From Stereum hirsutum FP-91666 SS1 (lineage: Eukaryota > Basidiomycota > Agaricomycetes > Russulales > Stereaceae), in the NCBI RefSeq assembly GCF_000264905.1, contig NW_006763132.1, positions 2,392,719 to 2,456,718 on the forward strand: a DNA stretch of 64,000 bases, in the 5' to 3' direction. Shown here one piece after another: positions 11,621-23,569 of the stretch (position 1 is the stretch's first letter; each line of letters begins with the position of its first letter). The position numbers and the translations under genes are program-made. The notes below the pieces were generated by a model. It worked only from the letters and a program-made list of their open reading frames with translations. It had not been told where the DNA came from and searched no databases.

Positions 11621-12505
11621 ATGGAGGATATCTCAAAGAGCGCACCGGTGGGAACGGATGAAGCGCAGACTGTCAGCCCAGAGTCTGCCTCACGAAGTTC
11701 AAGCTCACATCCACACTCGTCGCTCAAGGGCAGCTCCTCGACATCGTCTTCCGCGATAACCTCATCTCTATCAACGCCTTCATCTCCACCGCCACCCGCA
11801 CCACCCCTTTCTGCACCGGAATCCTTTGTCTTCACTTCATCGCGTTACGCCACACCCGACACGAAGAGCCGACTTCAACAAACCCTGACTCGCTCCCTCC
11901 GTACCCGACATGCAGACGGCGCAATAGACGTGAAATACTCGACTCTTCCCTTCATCATGGGTTCCGGTGGATTTGTCGCCCTTCGCTCACCGTCTGCGCC
12001 TGTACCGCCATCTGAAAGACCTCCACAGCCTGGGACGACTGATTACCTCTCTCAGTCCATGATCCCCTTGTCATCACCCCCACTGACCTCTAAATCCACC
12101 TCCGCATTATCGCCACCCACCACCGCGGCGTTTTCATCATATCATCCCCATCCGCCTTCATCTGATTGGGCCTCCGCGACCGCGACGGCTTCCCCCCATC
12201 TTCAGCGTCCTTCCGCTCGCTCACACACTCGTTCAACCTCTATGTCGATGCCTTCTCCCCCAGCCAGGTCAGGCATGTCCACCCCCACATCCTCATCACA
12301 TCGTATCGCTATTTCTCCGGACCATAACACCCTCTTCTCTCGCGACGTGGATCAGTGCCTCGTCAATCTTATTCAGAGGACAGCTCGCCGACGTATGATT
12401 GTTGAGGGCACTTCGGTGATCATGTCACCTTCGAACCCAGACCCTGGCGAAGCAAAGGATCAAAGAGAACTCAAACCATTACACGCAGTGGATGAAACAC
12501 CATAG
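11621..12505 (+). CDS. Ser/Pro-rich protein, tandem copy B
   Basis: A single coding exon of 294 aa, paralogous to the gene at 9322. Its two conserved blocks are SFVFTSSRYATPDTK..LPFIMGSGGFVALRSPS (about residues 68-125) and PDHNTLFSRDVDQCLVNLI near residue 240, followed by a basic ARRR. Ser/Pro/Thr-rich spacers surround them. Frame integrity and block conservation in both copies imply that both are or were expressed proteins. No domain was recognised. The acceptor CTCTTTAG lies 19 bp before the ATG. Confidence 0.8.
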   Translation: MEDISKSAPVGTDEAQTVSPESASRSSSSHPHSSLKGSSSTSSSAITSSLSTPSSPPPPAPPLSAPESFVFTSSRYATPDTKSRLQQTLTRSLRTRHADGAIDVKYSTLPFIMGSGGFVALRSPSAPVPPSERPPQPGTTDYLSQSMIPLSSPPLTSKSTSALSPPTTAAFSSYHPHPPSSDWASATATASPHLQRPSARSHTRSTSMSMPSPPARSGMSTPTSSSHRIAISPDHNTLFSRDVDQCLVNLIQRTARRRMIVEGTSVIMSPSNPDPGEAKDQRELKPLHAVDETP

Positions 12506-13120
12506 CCGAATGATAGTCTCCCGTACGTTCAAGTCGTATCGCGGGCAGTGAGAGGTACACTGATATTCTCGTATCTCCACATCTCAATGTCGCCGTAGTT
12601 CTCTCTAACTCGCCCTCTCAAGTCTCCGTTTCCGTTTCTCAACACTATGATATAGATCAAGCTCTTTCATGCCCTTCACCTTGATGATTATCTACACGTT
12701 CCATATCTTCGAGTCTCAGTATACCACCCACGAGGTTCTTGTCCGCGTCATCGTTTGTTCTCTCATGCTGGTTCTTCTTGGTCTTTGGTCGTCCATTACT
12801 CAGGGCTTTACGGTTCTCATTCAGCTTCTTGCTTTTCACTAAACACACTATAAGTTACATATGCGCCACCTGTACATACACCACTGCATGTTTTCCAGCC
12901 TCCAGCATCCAGCGTCTAGCATCCATCCAGTATCCTCGACCTCTCGTTGATACTTTTCGTTTATTCTTATCTATCACATACACGCATTGTCTCCACACAT
13001 TACATAGATACTGTAACAATAGAACAATCATGATTACGATGTAGACCCACGATACTTAGTCTATGTAGGTACATATTGCACATCTCCATCCTTTCATGAA
13101 AACCACTTCTTCTTTTCCTC
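12506..13120. other. 3' flank of copy B
   Basis: No gene was seen. Parts of this stretch are similar to the 3' flank of copy A, as part of the tandem duplication. Confidence 0.4.
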
Positions 13121-13589
13121 ATGGGTTACTACATAGGCTATTTCTACCCTTGGTCAGTATTGTACGATAATCTTATTTTTCCCGGGACGTCGGTGCTCAA
13201 CTTATGCTTTTTGCTATGTTCCATTGCGGCTGTTCTTTTCTTGTTCTTTTCTGTACATATCCGGCCTGCATTGTGGCACAGGCCCGCCCCGTTCAACATT
13301 TACTGCCACGGTAAGCATGTCAATTGTCCACGCATCTTGAAACCCTTTATTGACTTTCTTCGGCGGGCTACCGACTTATACAGCACCATTGACGGCAATC
13401 GCAATCGATCGTTACATTGTCATAGACTCGTTCCGTTTTCGGGTGGTCTACCCTCTCTGGGCTCAATCAACTCGGCAGCTTGGTATTACCGACTATCGAT
13501 CATATCTAAGGTCCTTCTTCTGCAGGACACTGAGTCTTCTCTCTGGCGTGCTGTATACATGCCTGCTCGATGACGTGGTTCTCAAATAG
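13121..13589 (+). CDS. Possible hydrophobic protein or 5' exons of the next gene
   Basis: An ATG at 13121 opens a frame with a hydrophobic stretch (LCFLLCSIAAVLFLFF). A plausible intron, GTAAGC...ATACAG at about 13312-13381, joins it in phase to a second frame ending at the TAG at 13587. The encoded protein would be ~130 aa with one or two membrane segments. The first ~70 bp lie in the region similar to the flank of copy A, so this start is doubtful. The exons could instead be the 5' part of the gene ending at 14976, but I found no splice that joins them without a stop. Low confidence. Confidence 0.25.
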
Positions 13590-13686
13590 CTTTGCTCAGC
13601 TCTCGCCACACAAATACGCCTGGTTATATGCTCATCTTACTGGTAAGCAACATCCCAGTTGAGCACTCATCCATTGTTTTTCGTCT

Positions 13687-14976
13687 ATGTTCTTATCCTT
13701 ACCCTTCCCCCCTTCTAGTCACCTCTCGTCCATGGATCTCCGCGACATGATGATATGGACCAGGCGGAGTCTTTTACGATTCACGACCTACTGCATTGAT
13801 CGACCCCACTTACACATCGAAATCCTTGTTTTCGTCCGAGGTCTTCTAGGGCTTTTCTCCACAAACATACCCACGAGTTGTCAACTCGTAATAGTCACTG
13901 TGGGATCTGCCACACTCGCGTCCCGCTGCTTTCGCATTGGCATCGTGGCGTGGTCTTCAATATGGTGGGTCATGCCCGTGGTTGGTTTCGACTCTCTATG
14001 GCTACAGCGGTATCTTGAGAAGGAGAGCTATGGTACATGGGCCACTGCCAAAATCTACGCCCTTCTTTATGTGCTCGTGTACTTCATCGACCAGGGTGCG
14101 TTATCCGTTGTGTTGGAAGAGTTGTTCACGATATTCCGATCGGTATGTGCAACAATCTCTTGCATTGTAGTCCTGTACCCTTCGACTGACACGGATTCTT
14201 CTATAATTTGACAGCCAGCTCGAAATGAGCGGCCTTACGAATCTCTCATCTCCCCATTCACCCTCACTGTGGAATGTGGCGTCAACGAGCGACCCAGCTA
14301 TCCCCTCCGCATCCCCTCCGTCCAACCGCTACCACACAGCGGAAACCATGCCCTCTATTATGAGCTCTTCGACCCATTCCTTCCCAGTCGAACGGAGTAT
14401 AGCTTCGAGTCATGGGATCACGCAGTGCAATTCGTCGAGAGCGAATTCCAGTCATGGAGGTCATCCCCGGACCTGACTGCAAACGCGTATTCGAGGTTGA
14501 AAGCCTTCTTTCTTCAGTCGATTAAAGGAATGCTGCAATTTGAGCTCGAAGTACGCCGTCGGAATCTCTACTTGTAGCAAGGCACTCACAATGATTCCCC
14601 CCTCTGAAAGAACTTCGACGCGTTTCACGGAGGACGACTATTTGTCCAAGAAGGTACTCATGTCGATGTCGAGTGTGAGGTTGGAAGGTACGACCGGGGA
14701 AGAGGCAGTGATATCGCCCGAGGAGCTCGATTCGAAAATTGGGAACGGTTCGAAGACCGGATGATGAGCCTAAAACTCGAGCGGGGGCAGGACCTGCAGG
14801 AAATGGTGCAGACGATGGAAGGAGAGCTTTCGAGGCTCAAGCGCCTGAGCGATTCGATGGCTCTTGTATTCCTAGGATTGAGGGCATCGTTCACAGGCCA
14901 TATGATTACACCTGCCGAGCAGGGATCTGCCATGGCTCGAAGTCTGCCGTGGCCTGCGCCAGAACCTCCCCGCTAG
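13687..14976 (+). CDS. Predicted membrane-associated protein with C-terminal helical region
   Basis: The last two exons are well supported: 14215-14550 and 14611-14976, both phase 0, with a 60 nt intron. The exon before them ends at 14142 (GATCG then GTATGT). Its frame reads back through a hydrophobic segment (IYALLYVLVYFI) to ATGs at 13732 or 13687. The soluble part contains PYESLISPFTLTVECG, a Trp-rich stretch and a C-terminal probable helix (LQEMVQTMEGELSRLKRL). In this model the length is ~385 aa from 13687. Upstream of ~13980 all three frames look plausible, so the true start is unclear. No family was recognised. Confidence 0.5.
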
Positions 14977-15503
14977 ACCCCACATGATTGACAAAGTCTT
15001 CTCTTCAATCCTAGTATAAGTGTTCCGGAATCCGGATGTCTTCGAAATATCTTGCTTTTGGTGTCTTGCATGAAGTAGTAGTTGATCGCTTGCAGCTGTA
15101 CAATAACTTGAAGTCGTCTACATCACTCATCGTACTCGGCGGTCGACGATTTTTAAATTGGCTCTAGTTTCATTCTGTACTTACCTTACGTAGACGTAGA
15201 TCAAAACGGGCGACACTAGACATTCTGTTCTCTCTCTAAGAGCTTGTCTCCTTCTGAACGCCGACGTGCACATATCCGGCCGTAACTCACCGATTGAACC
15301 ACCAGTGTCAAGTACCAAGCCGGTCGACCAGAAAAAATGATTTGTTTTGACGTCAGAGCGTCAGTACAGCGCACAATGAGGTCCTCTAAAAAATCCATTA
15401 ACGGCGAAAAGTGTATTGATGCATCGTAGGTCGTAGGAAGGTTATAAAGCAGAAGAAATAATGTACTTCAAAAATATCCATCATCATCATCACACCGGTG
15501 TGC
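14977..15503. other. Convergent intergenic region
   Basis: 3' flanks of the preceding + gene and of CYP51 (-). A short ATC/CAT-rich run sits at 15478-15492. No gene was seen. Confidence 0.5.
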
Positions 15504-17754
15504 TCAGTCAAACTTCCTCCTGCGGTAGTGAATCTCGCGGGGTTTGCAGGGCATCGTGACCATGGTCTGTGGTGATAAGAGAAGAGAAGGGGACAATGTT
15601 AGTTTGTGGAAAGGGAAGGGATGTATAGGTTAAAGAGAGGGACTGACGTGGTAGTCGTGCTTGGGAACTTCGTTTGGCAGGCGCATCTCGACTGCGCGAA
15701 CGATGGTGACAATGAGCGTGCCCAGCTGCAAATAAGCGAACTACACGGAATGGATTAGCACACGAAGACTACATCGAACGTAGAGAGTGAAAAAGTGGCA
15801 AAACAAACGTACCTGCTCGCCAATGCACCGATGCCTTCCAGCACCAAACGGCTGGTAAGGACTTTCCGTGCCCTTACTCACCGCACCGAACCCATAATCG
15901 ACCTTCTCCCCGTTCTCATCCGCATACAACTTAAACGCCTGCTGCGCCTGTCCATTCTCATCGTTCCAGCGGCTCGGCTCCCACTTCTCCGCCTCGTTCC
16001 ATAGTCGCGGGTCCATCTGGCTGACGATCGGCGAGGCGAGGACATAGTGGCCCTTGGGAACGACGTAGGCGGAGTCCTTGGAGGGCGCGGCGAGGGTGGG
16101 GGGGACGGGGACGTCGGCGCGGATGACGCGCATGATGGAGTGGATTGGGGGGTGCATGCGGAGGGTCTCGCGGATGACGGAGTCGAGGACGGGAAGGCCT
16201 TTGAGTTCTTCGTAGGTAGGTGGGCGGAGTGTACCGTCGGGGTTGCCGAACTGTTTCGTTTGCTCTTCGAGGATAGCGTCACTTTTTCACACATAAAATA
16301 AAATTAGTGTTCGAGCGATTGTGGATGTGGCGAGCGAGACTCACGCAATATCGGGTCTGGAAGCCAAATGAAGGAGCGCCCAAGAGCCAGTGGTAGAGCT
16401 CGTGTGATGGCCGGCCAGGAGGAGGGCGAGCATGATGTGAGCGATTTCAGTGTCTGGGAGTGTACGTCCGTCACGGTATTTTTGGTTCGAGAGGGCCGCG
16501 AGCATGTCCGTGTCCTCCATCACGCTTTTGCCGTCCCTCCTGTTCTTGAGGATGTTGAGATAGTATTCTGTCATCTTCTTGTGCGCGATGTCACGTTTCC
16601 GGTAACTTGGCAGGGGAAGTTTAGGGAACATGAAGTGAATCGGGGTGAAACCTGCACGATTAACGCCACCGCCACATAGTCTGATCAGCCATTCCGCTCC
16701 AAGATAATTTCGCCAAGCGGACCACGAAAAGTAGACTCGAAAAACTCACCGTTATCCAAGTCTTCGTACAGCGCCGCAAAAGATTTGTCCATGCCGTCCC
16801 GAACTTCCTTGCCCTGCAACGTCCTCGCCGCCGCCAACATCGTGACTTGCTGCAACACCTTGAGCACGTCAAACTTGCCCCACTCATTGATGTCGTTCAT
16901 CTGCCATGTCTGGAAGGCCGGTTCGTGCTCCATGAATTGGGTGATTTCATTCTGGACCATGCCGACGTAGGCTCTGAAGTTCTCCGTCGTGAGACCGAAC
17001 TTGACGAACTTCTTCTGTTCCATGAAAACTTCGTTGGGTACACTGTAGACGACGTCGTCACCGAAAACCGGGCCCGTGACATCCTATAGTGGACACGAAA
17101 TGGGACAAACGTGAGTACCGGATCGTGAGGTTGCCGACAAATTGTACGCGGGACGGCTTTCCAGAAAGTCGACACGAGCGTGGGAGGCGAGAAAATGCTA
17201 CGGGAACTCCACGTACCTTGTACGCGTCCTCCGCAGAAAAGTGGGCCACCTTTCCGCCGAGTACAAAGTTATTTCCCTGCGTGCCCAACGCGACCGTGAC
17301 CTTCCTCCCGAAGAGAATAAACGTGAAGACGTCTCCGTACTGTATCCCAAGGAATCCTCGTCTGTCAGTATCGCGCACGAAGCAAGTATTCAGTATTGTT
17401 GCGCACCTTTTCACGACATTTGAAAAAGAAAGCCAGTGGGTCTTGTCCGTACGCTGGTGCTGAGCCAATGTACGGCAGCCAGTGGAACACCTCCGGGGGT
17501 AACGAAGGGTCACGGGGAAGGATCTAAGCCACCATATGCGAAACAAGACGCGTTCCGATCAGCCAACTCTAACTCTCGATGGAGTAGAAAAGTTGTGCAC
17601 GTACAAGCTGTTTGAGAACGTTGAGAACGACCGCGAGTATAGGAACATTGAGAAGACAGAGCAAAGCGAGACGCGTCGGGGGCGGGAGATATCTCTGGGC
17701 CTCGGCGGCGTAGCCTGCCCAGCCGTCGACGGGTAGAGCGGTGGTGACGTTCAT
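15504..17754 (-). CDS. ERG11: S.terol 14-alpha-demethylase, cytochrome P450 CYP51
   Basis: Eight exons give 551 aa: 17754-17605, 17523-17407, 17339-17217, 17083-16750, 16651-16345, 16281-15813, 15740-15648, 15566-15504. The enzyme removes the 14-alpha methyl group of lanosterol-type sterols at the ER membrane in ergosterol synthesis and is the azole target. Visible marks are an N-terminal membrane helix (~29-48), the CYP51 segment around FVKFGLTTENFRAYVG, I-helix AGHHTSS near residue 321, ETLR (ExxR) near 381, and the heme loop PFGAGRHRCIGEQ with ligand Cys at ~496. Every intron joins in phase and the length fits the family. A TATA-like box lies 73 bp upstream of the ATG. Confidence 0.96.
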
Positions 17755-17826
17755 GATGAACGTTGTCAGACTCGGTGGAGGACGACGAAGAGGAAGAGCG
17801 TGAGATGGCCGACGTGTCGTCGCGGG

Positions 17827-17832
17827 TATATA
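17827..17832 (-). promoter_or_regulatory. TATA-like box of CYP51
   Basis: TATATA, read on the minus strand as AATATATACCC, lies about 73 bp upstream of the CYP51 start codon at 17754. Confidence 0.4.
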
Positions 17833-18105
17833 TTCTGCTACGCTCCACCCAAAAATCGAACCATACGCACGCGCAAAATTATAAACGCACGATTCGAGCC
17901 AAGTCCGGCTCAAGCCGGCGCCTTGGTCGACCCAATCGCCACCCTGCGGATTCAGCTACCACACTCGAGGCTGACCTGGACACAGTACTGACACACAATG
18001 CGAGCACGATGCACACAGTGACCTGACCTGGGATGTGGGAGCATGAATTATTCAAAAACTAAATAAAAATATCCTATAGCTACAATACGAATGTGCACCC
18101 TCAGT

Positions 18106-21100
18106 CTAAGCCAACGTCACCATCATTCTCGACGCCGAACCCACAAGGACACGGTCCACCTTGACGTTCAACGGGGCCCCAAGGACCGTATTCAAGGGCC
18201 CCTTCTCCACCAGAAACGCCTGGATGCCCAAGCTCGGAATGCTGACCAGCTGCTGCTTCTCAGCTGTCAACCTATCAGTTTTCGGAATCGCCAAAGGTCT
18301 CGCCTCCAACACACCCAACGCGTTCAGTCCTTCAGGCTGCTCCGCAAACCAGCGCTTGATGGTCATAAGGCTCCAATAAGTGGCATGTTGGGAGAACAAA
18401 CGCCTCCTGTTCATTTCGTTGTACCGGGTGCTCTCCATATAATAAAGCAGGTCCTGCGCGGAGAGAATAGGCTTGCCGGAGCCTGTCCCGTGGCCCGCGT
18501 CGTTCAAGAGAGACTCCTTGATCTGCCAATGTGCCAGCAAGTCTTGATATCGCCGGAGTGGCGATGTGACTCGAACGTAGCCCTCGTTCCCCGGAATACC
18601 CATCGCCCAATGCTCCATCGGTTCCAACCCGGTCGTCGCAGCTCCAATCTTGGCGTGAAGGCTCGCCGCCTCCCAGAACATCACGAACCCGTGCTCATCC
18701 CTCATGCTCAACATTCTCTCGAAATCTGAATCTGAGAGCATCAGCGGTCGTGGAGATCCTCGTCGAATCATAGGGACCCCTCGGTCCAGGCAATAGAGCG
18801 ACGCGACTCGACAAGCGAGTTTCGCGGCCTCTGCGATGATAGCTCGACTTCCCGCATGGTGGTCGTCCATCGCGTTCTTGTCGACCACGTACGCGATGTC
18901 CGGGAACCCTCGGAAGGGCGTCGAGTGCTTGACCGTGAGGTTACTTGGGGCTAGTGGTTTGGGAGTGACATAGAGCGAGGCTCGGGGTGTCGTGAACATA
19001 GCGATGGGGAGTCGCTGGATACGATCTTGCATGCGTCGGACGAAGAGGCGCAGGAGGCGGAAATTCTCGTGGTCCTGAGCGGAAAAGTCGACTGTAATGG
19101 GTTCCTTGATGGGGGTGTGCGTACGTCCTAACGGGTACGATATCCCCGTTCGCACAGTGGGCAATCCAATCGTCTTGTCCACGTCGTCGTACCTGAGGAC
19201 GCGGACGTTTCGAAGCAGTCCAGAGCGAACCTTGTAGTCCACGATCTCGCCGTTCTCGTCGATCTTCGTGCTGAAGGTCAGCGTCAGTTCGGGCTTGCCC
19301 TGTGCGGCCATATCGCCTATCGAGAGCGACTGGTCGACGAGAGCGCGGGGTAACATGGGCCATGTACGATGTACGAAATATAGCGTTTCGCCGAAACGGC
19401 TGGCTTCCTGTGCGACGCGATGCGTAGGCGGCAAGAGATACGTAGGGTCGGCGATGTGCGTGTGGATCCAGAGATTCTGTGGCTCTTCGGGTATAGTCTC
19501 GACAGAGACCGCGTCGTCGAGCTCTTCTGCTCCATGATCGTCAATGACATACGCAGGAAGGTCTCCGAAATCGTGTCGAATGCTCGCCATGCGGTCCGAG
19601 GGATACAAATCTTCCGGTCCCAAGAGCGCAGAGTTAGACGTCTGCGTAGGTCGGGCAAGCATTCCGCGTTGCAAGAGCTCTGCCGTCTCCTTGACGCGTG
19701 GAGACTCCTCTTCGCTCTCCTGGTCCAAGTCGAGCTCTATACGATTGGATACATAGTCCTGCCACGGTGCGTATATGCCCAGCTCCACCAGAACCTGGTG
19801 CACCTGCTCGTTATTGACGTCGCCTTCATACATTCCGTCGATACCCTTGACGATAGCACAGACGAGGGACTGGTATGGATCAACCTGAGTCCCACGCATA
19901 AGGTGCATCGACTCCATCAAGAATCGGATGATCATACGGTCGTCCTCCGTGAACGAATCCTCCTCCGACAAGATACGCGATGGCGGTTCGTCCTTGGATG
20001 CAGCTTGGATAGCTCTGTTCTTCTGAATGAGACGGCGCGCCTTCTCCGTGAACGCTCGTAGCCTGGGATCCGTAGTTCGTTTCGTCATCATCTGGTGAAC
20101 GTTCTGTAGTCGCTCGACGTGTGATTTAGGCCGGACGTGGACCATTTTCCTCTCGTAGAACGAAGTCCGAACCATGACATACTCGCTCGAGCGCCGGATC
20201 ATATGTTCTTGTACGCAGAGCATCGTCAGAGCATGTCGCCACGGCTTGAGGTTTCGATGGTTAGGAAGTACGATGTCGGCGACTTGGTCGACCGTGATGT
20301 CCGTCCATTTGTCGGGGTCGGAGTGGCAAACGCAGGAGTAAAGCGTGGAGAAAGGAAGAGCGAGACCGTTGAATATGTCCTCCGTTTCTTTGCGAATTTC
20401 CCGGAGCCGACGCAGGATGACGATCCGAGCCATAATGTGCCGGCTTTCGACTGGTACATCATCTCTGCCGCACCGGGAGACGAGGTCCTTGTCGAAGACG
20501 TTCGGGATAGCGCCCATGATGTCGTTTGGGGTATGTTTGCGGAGATCGCCTCGCTCGGAGAGGGAGTAGACGTTATATCCGTGCTCTGAGTGGCCGTCAT
20601 ATAAGACAATACCAAAATCAAACATTGCACTCCTACCAGATCAACAACAATGAAACGTTAGTTGTTGTAAAAAGACGGTGCTGAACAGAACGCACGTGCA
20701 AATCTGTACGAGGGAACCGTGTCCCACACCGGGAGGCAAGTCGTTGCGTTCCTCATCCTCCATGACGCCCATCCCCGTATCCCCCGGTTGGTTGAGTTGT
20801 TCCGCTAAAGGAGCCGTCCAAGGCAGAGTTGTCGCATCAAACAACTTGTTCACCAACCTCAACTCCTCCGTCCTCGCACCCTTCTCGTGTGTCCATTTCT
20901 GGGGGCCATCGCCTGCCCGTTTAGAATACCTATTGATGATCTTCTGAGTCTCGGAGATCACAGTCTTATGTTCTTGGCCGGAGTACCACTCCCCTTTCTG
21001 TTGTCGAGCTTTGTACTCCTGCGTTTTACGACGTTGGGACGGAGATGGGCCACCTGAGCGTGAACGTACGGCACCTAAGGGTGCGAAGGGGGAAGAGACT

Positions 21101-21183
21101 AGAGAAGAGTCACTGCATTTGAGACCATTAGCGAGAACGAATAGTGTAGAGGGTCCTGCAGGACATGAGACGCGATGCATGCA
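18106..21183 (-). CDS. DSS1: Mitochondrial RNB-family 3'-5' exoribonuclease (DSS1/cyt-4 type)
   Basis: Two exons, 21183-20696 and 20632-18106, are joined across a 63 nt intron (AC|G) and give 1004 aa. The frame stays open upstream to ~21267 but has no earlier ATG. From 21183 the N-terminus is basic and poor in acidic residues, as expected for a mitochondrial import sequence. The RNB core includes VIDDHGAEELDDAVSVE near residue 510, whose Asp residues bind the catalytic magnesium. FSTKIDENGEIVDYKVRSG and RVTSPLRRYQDLLAHWQI are further RNB blocks. No PIN domain is present, which argues against Dis3/Rrp44, and the intact Asp cluster argues against Ssd1. In yeast, Dss1 works with the Suv3 helicase in the mitochondrial degradosome. 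It is divergent from the zinc-finger gene across a short shared promoter. Confidence 0.88.
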
Positions 21184-21414
21184 GACGACGGACGCGACGA
21201 CGACGGGAAGACCTGGGAAGACGCGAGCAAGACGAGGCAAGACGCGTTTGACTTTGAGGCGCGCCACACAGAAATTTGTCGCGGAGGACGTCGATCACCC
21301 CACGTGGCCCACAAGTACCTTCCTGGTTCTCTCATTATTTCTCCTCCATACTCCTAGGTCCTCTCAGCTCATATACACTCGAGATCTGGCTCTCGAAGAT
21401 CTGTGCTCTATATC
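21184..21414. promoter_or_regulatory. Short bidirectional promoter
   Basis: 231 bp separate the start codons of the mitochondrial RNase (-) and the nucleolar-type zinc-finger gene (+). Both promoters must fit here or overlap. The left half holds arginine-codon-like sequence in frame with the RNase but no ATG. Confidence 0.55.
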
Positions 21415-22977
21415 ATGTTTAAACGAGTCACACGCCGCCAGAAGCGTAAGGAAGAAGAAGAGGATCTTGGTCTGACTGAAGAAATGAAGGAGGTCATGGG
21501 AATGCAGGACACAGACTCTTCGGAATCGGACTCGAACTCTGACGACAACTCTGATTCGGATTCTGAAGGATCCGGAGAGGGCGAACAGGTACCGAAGCTC
21601 AAAGGGCAGAAGAGAAAGAGAGGTGTAGAGGACGAGGGAGGACCAGGTTCTGAACTGGAAGAGGGCACGGAAGGAGACGATGGTGAACTCGACGGGGAGG
21701 GCGAGGAAGACGACGGTGAAGAAGAGGAACAGGAAGAAGAGGAGGGAGAATCTGAGGAGGATGAAGAGCCCACAATGTCAATATCTGCTGCCCTACAAAA
21801 TCCCCTCCATGTCGTCTCCCTCGATCCCGAAATCCGGACTTGCGTTGTATGTCCTGGTAAATTGCTGAAGAATGCAAAAATGATAGAAGTTCATATGGCA
21901 TCCAATGTATGTCTCTCCTTCTCTTCATCCTACTCTTCGCTGCATTCATTTCCTTTCGCGTTTTGCTTGTACATACCCGCAATCGCCAAGACTGCGTACT
22001 AATTTCCACCTTGTGTCCCTCCTCCCATTGTCGTCTAAACAAATACAGGGCCATTCACGACGCTTCAAAAAGTTCAGAGCTCTGGCCATGACTGGCGACC
22101 CAGAAGACGATGTCTCCGTTCTGCTCAAGCTCATCGCAGATGTGGCGCCACCTCAAGCACCTTCCCTCCCAGTCGCAGGGGAATCCAAACGTGCACAAAA
22201 ACGAGTGCGTCTCCTTTCTAGTCGCAATCATGTCTCAAATCTCCTCCCATGCTTTCCTTCCATCTATATGCCGAGTTAGCCTTGCAAGTTGCTCTATCCA
22301 GTTCTCCACGCGCCACACAACCCTTGCGCCACATATCTTTCGTTACACCTCACCAGATGTAACCTCGCGAATTACGACTAATAATATTGCTTCTGTCCTC
22401 ACAGCGAGAAAAACAGGAGAAGATCAAAATCAAACGCGAAAAGGCCAAAGAGGCCAAAGCGAAAGGCATCGAGCGCAAAAAAGCCAAGAAGGAAACCGAA
22501 CAACCCGGACCTGACAACGCTTCCCCATCCGCATCCGCACCCACACCCAAATCCGCTAGCAAAGGATCCGACCCCACTACTAACCCTCCCTCATCACCAG
22601 CGAAATCAACAGCGTCGCTGTCTGCCTCTACATCTCCGCCTAAAACGACGAAGTCGGACGGCAAGTCCAAGTCGTCAAAGCCTCCAAAGGAGAAGAAGCC
22701 AACATCTAAAAGCCTCTCGGGTCCAAAACCGAAACCGCAATCTGCATCTCAGGTCAAACAGCTTTCAAAGAAAAAGCTGACAGGTGCGGGTCTAGAGGAC
22801 GCGGAACCACCGACCAAGAAGCGCACGAAGCGATACTTCGATGAGGCGGAGGAGGCAGCAGCGAAGGCGGTAAGCGAGGAGAAGAAGGATGGGTCGAAGA
22901 AGAAGGCAAAGCCTAAGGCGAACAAGAAATCTGAGAAGAGGGAGAAGAAGACCCCTGTTTTGCAGATTTTTGAGTAG
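21415..22977 (+). CDS. Acidic/basic nucleolar-type protein with one C2H2-like zinc finger
   Basis: Three exons, 21415-21906, 22049-22204 and 22405-22977, give 406 aa. An acidic Ser/Glu/Asp tract (~25-125) precedes a single finger, CVVCPGKLLKN, with His residues in VHMASNGHSRRFKKF. The finger is completed only when exon 1 joins exon 2. The C-terminal half is Lys-rich with Ser/Pro, including a KREKAKEAKAKG helix and KKRTKRYFDEAEEAA. Acidic tracts with Lys-rich tails are common in nucleolar and ribosome-assembly factors, so a ribosome-biogenesis role is inferred, not shown. The 200 nt second intron is long for this window. Confidence 0.82.
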
Positions 22978-23569
22978 ACGCTTCGTCTTCATCACTATTC
23001 AATTCACAGAGCTCGCGGGGAGGTTATCGCGACCGACACATCCGCGCGATTGGTCTGCGAATGATGATTGAAGTCCAGTCTCAGTCTCAAGTTCGACTAT
23101 GATCATACTTCCACCGAAGTAGGAGTCGCTATATGTGGAAGGGGCAACATGCATCGCTCGAGGGTTTTTCTCCCGGTCGTTATTAGTTAGCGGCGCTGGT
23201 ACTTCAACCCCGATTCTCTCAAACGGATGAAATGGACGTATGAATCCTTCTGGCAGTAAACAACAAACCAAATTTCGCTTCATGTTCATGAAAATGGTTC
23301 AACATCAAACGCTGTGGCCCATCTTGGATACGCGATATGTGGCGTATTCCGGTGTCACCCGACTCCTCCGAGATGGTTCGTACCCGACGCAGAACCGTTC
23401 GCCGTGGCGTTCATAGCGCAAGCAGTTGCTGGCAACAAAGGCTATTAACAATGAAATGTATTGAGCTCGACTGTCCCGAAACATCACGAAACATCACAAT
23501 GCACTTGCATCCTGCATATCCACAGTATAAATTACATGCCAACGCCCGGCGACTTTCTCTACTCAAATC
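22978..23569. other. Convergent intergenic region
   Basis: 3' flanks of the zinc-finger gene (+) and the aldo-keto reductase (-). No further gene was seen. Confidence 0.5.

Larger units (their letters stand above)
9182..13200 (+). repeat. Tandem segmental duplication of a gene plus flanks
   Basis: Unit A (~9182-10880) and unit B (~11415-13190) share the leader exon end and splice donor (CCCAGGTTC then CGGTACGT), the coding region, and parts of the 3' flank. The flank similarity includes TTACGGTTC..TTCAG at ~10517 and ~12807, and GTACGATA.TCTT at ~10843 and ~13160. The flanks are diverged, so the duplication is old, but order and orientation are kept. Confidence 0.7.

Noticed and set aside
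18091..20630. Long + strand frames opposite the RNase gene
   Set aside because: Antisense to a 2.5 kb RNB exon with clear family motifs.
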